Source: Devosia sp. 66-14
GTDB taxonomy: Bacteria > Pseudomonadota > Alphaproteobacteria > Rhizobiales > Devosiaceae
DNA: 40,732 nucleotides
NCBI GenBank assembly: GCA_001899085.1
Contig: MKVB01000009.1
Span: 112,266 to 152,997, forward strand
Direction of reading: 5' to 3'
In this document: one piece after another, positions 36,550 through 40,732 of the stretch
How the letters are laid out: each line of letters opens with the position of its first letter
How positions within the stretch are numbered: the first letter of the stretch is position 1
Position numbers and translations under genes: made by a program
The notes under the pieces: model-generated
What the model was told of the DNA's origin: nothing
Database searches by the model: none
The model's input: the letters and a program-made list of their open reading frames with translations, nothing else

Positions 36550-36578
36550 GCTCGCGGCTCGGCATCAGGGAGCCCGAG

Positions 36579-38081
36579 ATGAACGACGTCAGATCGAATG
36601 GCGCAGTGGCGTCGTTCTGCCCGCCTCAGAACCGCATCTATGTGCTGGTGGCGGCGATCCTCGCCTCCTCGATGGGGTTCATCGACGGCTCGGTGCTGTC
36701 GATCGCCACCCCGGCGATCCGCGCCAATCTCGGCGCCAGCCTCGCCGACGCGCAGTGGATCTCCAACGCCTATATGCTGTTCCTTGCCTCGCTGCTGCTG
36801 ATCGGCGGCGCGGCAGGCGACCGCTTCGGCCTGAGGAACGTCTTCGCGCTCGGCATCGTGCTGTTCGTCGTGGCGTCGCTGATCTGCGCCGTGGCGCCGA
36901 ACCCGGGCTTCCTGATCATCGCCCGCGCGGTGCAGGGGTTCGGCGCGGCGCTGATGGTGCCGGGCAGCCTCGCCATCATCGCCAAGGCCTATCCGCGCGA
37001 GGAGCGCGGCAAGGCGATCGGGCTGTGGTCGGCATTTTCCTCGCTCACCACGATCCTCGGGCCGGTGATCGGCGGGTTCGTCCTCACCACCATGGGCGAT
37101 TGGAGCTGGCGGCTGGTGTTTGCCATCAACCTGCCGCTGGGCGGCATCGCGCTGGCGCTGTTGTTCCTCAAGGTGCCGGCGGACCAGCCGGAAGCCGGGC
37201 GGCGGCTCGACCTCGTCGGTGGCGCGCTCATCACCGTGGCGCTGCTGCTGATCGCGCTCGGGCTCACCGGAACCGGCGGCAACGCGCCGGTGCTGAGCCA
37301 TGTGCTGGCCTATTGCGGCATCGGGCTGGTGGCGCTCGTCGCCTTCCTCTGGTGGGAGGCGCGCAGCAAGGCGCCGATGCTGCCGCTCTATCATTTCAGG
37401 AACGTCGCCTTTTCGGGGGCGCAGGGGCTGACCTTTGCGCTCTACTTCGCACTTTCGGCGGTGACCTTCTTCCTGCCGATGACGCTGATCGGCGGCTGGG
37501 GCGTCACGGCCGCCGAGGTCTCGATCGCCTTCCTGCCGTTCGGCATCGCGCTCACCGTGCTGTCGCCCTATGCGGGGCGGCTCTCCGACAAGGTCGGGCC
37601 GGGGCCGATGATCACGCTCGGCGCGGTGATCGTCGCCATCGCCTTTGCACTGCTCGGACTGTTGGCGCCGCTGCAGAATGTCTGGCTCGGGGTGCTGCCG
37701 CTGACCATCCTGATGGGGCTGGGGATGAGCGCGGTGGTGTCGCCGCTTTCCACCGCGGTGATGACCTCGGTGGAAGATCGTGACACCGGGCTCGCCTCGG
37801 GCGTCAACAATGCGGTGGCGCGCGTTGCGGGCCTCCTGGCGGTGGCGCTGATGGGCGGGGTGGCGGCGTTCGTGTTCGAGCGCGCCCTCGGCGGATATGC
37901 TGAGCTGTCGCTGTTCTTCGGCATGCAGCCCGACGCCCCGCTTGCCGCCGATGTCGAGACGGCGCGCCAGGGCGCCAACAATGCCGCCTTCGCCGCCATC
38001 GCCTACAGCAATGCCGGGCTGGCGCTGCTTTCGGCAGTGATCGCCTGGTTCACCCAGGAGAACAAGCTGAGGCGCAGGTAG
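36579..38081 (+). CDS. MFS drug efflux transporter, DHA2 (14-TM) family
   Basis: 500 residues with about 14 hydrophobic segments. Motif D1-like MGFIDGSVLSIATPAIRANLG, motif A GDRFGLRN and motif C LGPVIGGFVL are as in EmrB/QacA-type proton antiporters. It probably exports hydrophobic or cationic compounds from the inner membrane. ATG 36579 has AGGGAG upstream; the longer frame overlaps the VOC gene. Pairing of a VOC protein with an exporter is common around antibiotic or toxin resistance, but that role is inference. It is convergent with the M23 gene. Confidence 0.93.
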   Translation: MNDVRSNGAVASFCPPQNRIYVLVAAILASSMGFIDGSVLSIATPAIRANLGASLADAQWISNAYMLFLASLLLIGGAAGDRFGLRNVFALGIVLFVVASLICAVAPNPGFLIIARAVQGFGAALMVPGSLAIIAKAYPREERGKAIGLWSAFSSLTTILGPVIGGFVLTTMGDWSWRLVFAINLPLGGIALALLFLKVPADQPEAGRRLDLVGGALITVALLLIALGLTGTGGNAPVLSHVLAYCGIGLVALVAFLWWEARSKAPMLPLYHFRNVAFSGAQGLTFALYFALSAVTFFLPMTLIGGWGVTAAEVSIAFLPFGIALTVLSPYAGRLSDKVGPGPMITLGAVIVAIAFALLGLLAPLQNVWLGVLPLTILMGLGMSAVVSPLSTAVMTSVEDRDTGLASGVNNAVARVAGLLAVALMGGVAAFVFERALGGYAELSLFFGMQPDAPLAADVETARQGANNAAFAAIAYSNAGLALLSAVIAWFTQENKLRRR

Positions 38082-38096
38082 TTGCTGCGAAGCGGA

Positions 38097-38118
38097 CATT
38101 CCCGCTGGCGCGGGAATG
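38097..38118. repeat. REP-like palindrome between convergent genes
   Basis: CATTCCCGC and GCGGGAATG, a perfect 9-bp stem with TGGC loop. This CATTCCCGC...GCGGGAATG type resembles dispersed palindromes of many alphaproteobacteria and may also act as a terminator or mRNA-stabilising hairpin for the MFS gene. Confidence 0.5.
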
Positions 38119-38150
38119 AGGTCTTGCCTGGCTGAGGAGGAGCGCCGGCC

Positions 38151-40115
38151 TTAGTTCAGTGCGGCGACGGTCATCGGCGCGGCGTCGCGCTTCATCAGGT
38201 CACGGATCTGCGCGATGGTCTGCTCGAAATTGCCCTCGTATTGGGCCGAGAGCGACTTGTCGCGCGGCAGCTTCACGCTCAGCGGATCGACGAAACGGCC
38301 GTTGACCTTGATCTCGAAGTGCAGATGCGGGCCGGTGGAGTTACCGGTCGAGCCGACATAGCCGATGATCTGGCCCTGGCGGACGCGAACGCCCGGCTTG
38401 ATGCCGTCGGCGATGCGGCTCTGGTGGCCATAGCCGGTCTCGAAGCCGTTCACGTGCTTGATCTCGACATACTTGCCGTAGCCGGAAACCCATTGGGCCT
38501 TTTCCACCACGCCGTCGCCGGAGGCGTAGATCGGCGTGCCGGTCTTGGACGCCAGGTCGACGCCGGTATGCATGCGGCGCGACTTGAAGATCGGATGCAC
38601 GCGGTTGCCGAAGCGGCTGGCGAGGCGTCCGCCGCCCTGCAGCGGCCGGCGGGTGAGGAAGCGTTTGCCGGTTTCGCCGTCCGGATCATAGAAATCCACG
38701 GTGCCGTCGTCGGTGCGGAAGCGGAACAGCTCGCGCGTCGTGGTGCCGAGCTTCAGCGCCACATAGAGCAGATCCTGGTGGCCGCTGGCATCCTTCTCGG
38801 TTTCGAGGATTTCGATCGAGTCGCCGGCGCTGATGCGCTTGGTCAGGTCGATGTCGTAGGCGAACATGGCGACGATACGCGAGGTGACGGCGTCGTCGAT
38901 ATCGTGCTTGCGCGCCGTCTCCCAGATCGAGCGGTAGACCGAGGGCAGGTTGTTGACGTTGATTTCCTCGGTGTCTTCTTCCGGGAATTCGATCTTGGGC
39001 GGCTCGAGGCCGAGCACGTAATTGCCGCGGTCGGTCAGCGCGGCGGTCGCCGCATGCTTGATCTCGCCGGTCTTGGGATCGGGGAAATAGATGCTGAGCC
39101 GATGCGGAATCAGGGTCTGCGAGTTGCGCGCCGGGCCCATCAGGATGCGCAGGCGAGCGCCCCCCGGCACATTGGTCGATTGCAGCACGTTCTTCAGCGT
39201 CGCCGCGATCATGTCATAGGTCTGGTTGTCGAAGCCGTTCTTCAGCAGCGGCTCCTTCAGCGAGCCGGTGTCGCGGATGGTGACGACGCGCTCGGAGCGG
39301 CCGAGCCCGGCATCTTCCGCCAGCTTGGTCTTGGGCAGGATCGAGACATTCTCGGCGACGCCCGAGAGGCCACCATCGGTGACGACGCCAAGATCGCGGA
39401 TGCCGGTATCGGGGGCGGCATAGGCGAGGGCAACCTCGCCTTCGCCGCCGCCTTCGGCAAACAGGTTCTCCACCGTCGAGCGTACGAAGTCCGAAGCGCT
39501 CTTGTCGGAAATGGCGGGGGCGGGAACGAAGGTCGCGGGGAGGGCGGCCGTCTTGATCTGCACCTCGCCCTCGACCTCGGCGCCATAGATCTCCGGATTG
39601 GCCACGTCATCGCCGTCGGCGACGACCGGCTGGCTGGCGTCGATCATCGCCACCGGATCGTAATCGGGAATGTCGTTGGACAGTGCCGTGGCGGCGGTGG
39701 CCAGCGTGGCGCGGACGCGCACGAAGGGTTGCTTCCGGATCAGGGCGCGGCCGTCGACCGTTTCGCGGATCGAGGCCTCGACGATTTCCAGCTCCGATCG
39801 GGTCTTGGCCACCGGGCGGACGCGATCCCCCTTCACCTGCGAGTCGACGGCGCTCACCTCCGGCTTGGTGATCAGCTGCAGCGCCTCGTAGGCAGTGGAG
39901 AAGGTGTCCTGGCCTTCGAACGATACATAGAGAGCGGCGCCCATCAGCAGCACCGAGGTGAGGCCGGTCATCACCGTGCCGGTGAGCCAGGCGAAGCTCA
40001 GCTCGCGGCCGTGGGGGATTTCACCGTCGGTGGATTGCACGGTCAGTGCAGGACCGTCCTCGAAGCCGCTCGCTTTGAGAAGCGCGGCGGTGCGATTGCG
40101 TTGTGCTGGGTTCAA
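38151..40115 (-). CDS. M23-family zinc metallopeptidase, membrane-anchored
   Basis: About 654 residues from TTG 40115 (first residues MNPAQRNRTAALLKASGF); a GTG at 40181 would add 22 residues. Neither start has a strong ribosome site. A cytoplasmic N-terminus is followed by one membrane helix (about 45-67), a long periplasmic region (about 70-470, including a LysM-like or coiled segment), and a C-terminal LytM domain. The zinc ligands are visible: His516 and Asp520 (HTGVDLAS) and His597/His599 (PHLHFEIKVNG), with GYGKYVEIKH between. It should cut peptidoglycan cross-links or regulate amidases. It usually lies close to clpB in related genomes. Confidence 0.88.
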   Translation of the reverse strand: MNPAQRNRTAALLKASGFEDGPALTVQSTDGEIPHGRELSFAWLTGTVMTGLTSVLLMGAALYVSFEGQDTFSTAYEALQLITKPEVSAVDSQVKGDRVRPVAKTRSELEIVEASIRETVDGRALIRKQPFVRVRATLATAATALSNDIPDYDPVAMIDASQPVVADGDDVANPEIYGAEVEGEVQIKTAALPATFVPAPAISDKSASDFVRSTVENLFAEGGGEGEVALAYAAPDTGIRDLGVVTDGGLSGVAENVSILPKTKLAEDAGLGRSERVVTIRDTGSLKEPLLKNGFDNQTYDMIAATLKNVLQSTNVPGGARLRILMGPARNSQTLIPHRLSIYFPDPKTGEIKHAATAALTDRGNYVLGLEPPKIEFPEEDTEEINVNNLPSVYRSIWETARKHDIDDAVTSRIVAMFAYDIDLTKRISAGDSIEILETEKDASGHQDLLYVALKLGTTTRELFRFRTDDGTVDFYDPDGETGKRFLTRRPLQGGGRLASRFGNRVHPIFKSRRMHTGVDLASKTGTPIYASGDGVVEKAQWVSGYGKYVEIKHVNGFETGYGHQSRIADGIKPGVRVRQGQIIGYVGSTGNSTGPHLHFEIKVNGRFVDPLSVKLPRDKSLSAQYEGNFEQTIAQIRDLMKRDAAPMTVAALN

Positions 40116-40417
40116 CCCTGTTCGCCTGCTGCCTAGTGCTGAAGCCGTCCGCCCTGGCCAGAAGCAGTGCCGCGCGCTCACGCGCGAGTCAACTCACTGG
40201 CTGACGCCTTGGTGAGAGGACAATGCGGCAAAACTAGGCCTCGGCGGCTGCCCGGTAAGCGCTGGAGCGAAACTGCACCGGACAATCTGCAGAGCGAGTC
40301 TCCCTTGCCAACCTCCGAAACGACGGATCGGCCGCCGATTCATGCGCCCGGCGGAGATTTCCACAGGGGGCGGGAGCATCGCTCGAGCCCCTTGAACACG
40401 CCGATTGCGAACACCAG

Positions 40418-40447
40418 ATGACAGTCCTCGCGCGCGCGTGCTATACA
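40418..40447 (+). promoter_or_regulatory. Weak upstream promoter candidate (P1)
   Basis: ATGACA (40418-40423), 18-bp spacer, TATACA (40442-40447). A moderate match, in line with the two stronger ones downstream. It could be chance. Confidence 0.35.
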
Positions 40448-40519
40448 AAGCGCCAGACGGGTTTGACGGCTGTCCGGGCGGGTGTCCGCGAAAAATGTCA
40501 GATTCGTCATTTTGGGCTG

Positions 40520-40549
40520 TTGACACCTCAAAGGGGTCGCCCCTATAAC
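40520..40549 (+). promoter_or_regulatory. Strong promoter (P2) of a presumed rRNA operon
   Basis: TTGACA (40520-40525), 18-bp spacer, TATAAC (40544-40549), followed by CCGCCC. The spacer contains AGGGG-TCG-CCCCT, a perfect dyad (40532-40544) that reaches the first base of the -10. Confidence 0.7.
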
Positions 40550-40637
40550 CCGCCCATCGCTGAAGACCGCGGCGGCGGAAACGACGCCAAAGACTGAAGC
40601 AAACCTCTGAAAGCGCTAAGAAATTAGGGATTTCAGG

Positions 40638-40668
40638 TTTCAAAATTCGGACCTTCCGAAAGTTGAAA
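40638..40668. promoter_or_regulatory. Imperfect dyad upstream of P3
   Basis: TTTCA-AAA-TTCGG, ACCTT loop, CCGAA-AGT-TGAAA: two pairs of matching 5-base arms with an internal loop, ending eight bases before the P3 -35. It may be a regulator site, or an RNA hairpin in transcripts from P2. Confidence 0.4.
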
Positions 40669-40676
40669 TGAGGGTG

Positions 40677-40705
40677 TTGACAGACGAAAATGTCTCGAAT
40701 ACAAC
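40677..40705 (+). promoter_or_regulatory. Strong promoter (P3) of a presumed rRNA operon
   Basis: TTGACA (40677-40682), 17-bp spacer, TACAAC (40700-40705), followed by CCGCCACG. It shares the AAC-CCGCC downstream motif with P2, 157 bases upstream. Both have a nearby GACGACGCC / AACGACGCC echo. Confidence 0.7.
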
Positions 40706-40732
40706 CCGCCACGTTGACGACGCCGAGCACTA

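Larger units (their letters stand above)
40182..40732 (+). other. Promoter-rich non-coding region at the window edge
   Basis: About 550 bases with no gene I can support. The 3' half carries consensus-like promoters pointing out of the window (see separate entries), AT-richer than the neighbourhood. By analogy with Hyphomicrobiales this is probably the upstream region of an rRNA operon whose 16S gene begins beyond position 40732. The last bases do not yet show 16S sequence. Confidence 0.5.

Noticed and set aside
36495-38099. Long minus-strand frame (534 codons) opposite the MFS gene
   Set aside because: His/Arg/Gln-rich low-information mirror; the plus strand encodes a recognisable 14-helix transporter.
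38241-40136. Long plus-strand frame (631 codons) opposite the M23 gene
   Set aside because: Mirror of the peptidase, whose zinc-ligand motifs are unmistakable.
40194-40730. Minus-strand frame (178 codons) at the window end
   Set aside because: Runs antisense through two consensus-like promoters, with no recognisable domain or ribosome site.

Overview
The window is a high-GC chromosomal segment from an alphaproteobacterium, most likely order Hyphomicrobiales and possibly close to Devosia. The inference rests on gene order and protein flavour: secA, parvulin, argJ, GNAT, mutT; then comF, grxC, nitrilase, DUF1178, ubiG, lysC, ptsP, prfA, prmC, DUF4167, clpB; then a large M23 peptidase. The strongly GC-biased third codon positions create long mirror frames opposite most genes. 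No 16S, marker search or alignment could be run, so the genus is a guess.

Layout. 0-3.3 kb: a tandem SRPBCC protein and a DUF1127 protein on the minus strand, divergent from a double winged-helix regulator and a small beta-propeller protein. 3.3-5.3 kb: a membrane protein with a Clp/SppA-like serine protease domain. 5.6-13.3 kb: secA, divergent from a periplasmic parvulin, then argJ-GNAT-mutT-flp in one tightly overlapping unit, interrupted by a divergent TetR / small membrane protein pair. 13.3-16.6 kb: a BioC/NDUFAF5-like methyltransferase divergent from comF-grxC-nit-DUF1178. 16.7-20.0 kb: an accessory block (aldo/keto reductase, an 81-residue orphan, a divergent S-adenosylhomocysteine hydrolase paralogue and its IclR regulator) lying where DUF1178 and ubiG would normally be neighbours. 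20.0-31.2 kb: ubiG, lysC, ptsP (EI-Ntr), prfA, prmC, DUF4167 and clpB, with one hypothetical gene inserted before clpB. 31.2-38.1 kb: an accessory envelope-lipid block with two membrane-anchored alpha/beta hydrolases around a cardiolipin synthase, then a VOC protein and a DHA2 exporter. 38.1-40.1 kb: an M23 endopeptidase. The last 300 bases carry tandem, consensus-like promoters pointing out of the window, as expected upstream of an rRNA operon.

How genes work together. Protein export is represented by SecA plus a secreted parvulin foldase. prfA and prmC form a release-factor / release-factor-methylase pair. lysC and ptsP link amino-acid synthesis to nitrogen-type PTS signalling. ClpB has a sigma-32-like promoter. 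The most system-like novelties are (1) the SAHH-like/IclR unit with a perfect 19-bp inverted repeat upstream and substitutions at three catalytic positions, (2) the TetR / membrane-protein pair with a promoter embedded in overlapping repeats, and (3) the cardiolipin synthase coupled to a PF10081-type membrane hydrolase. No CRISPR array, transposase, integrase, tRNA or defence system was seen. All assignments come from reading motifs by eye.
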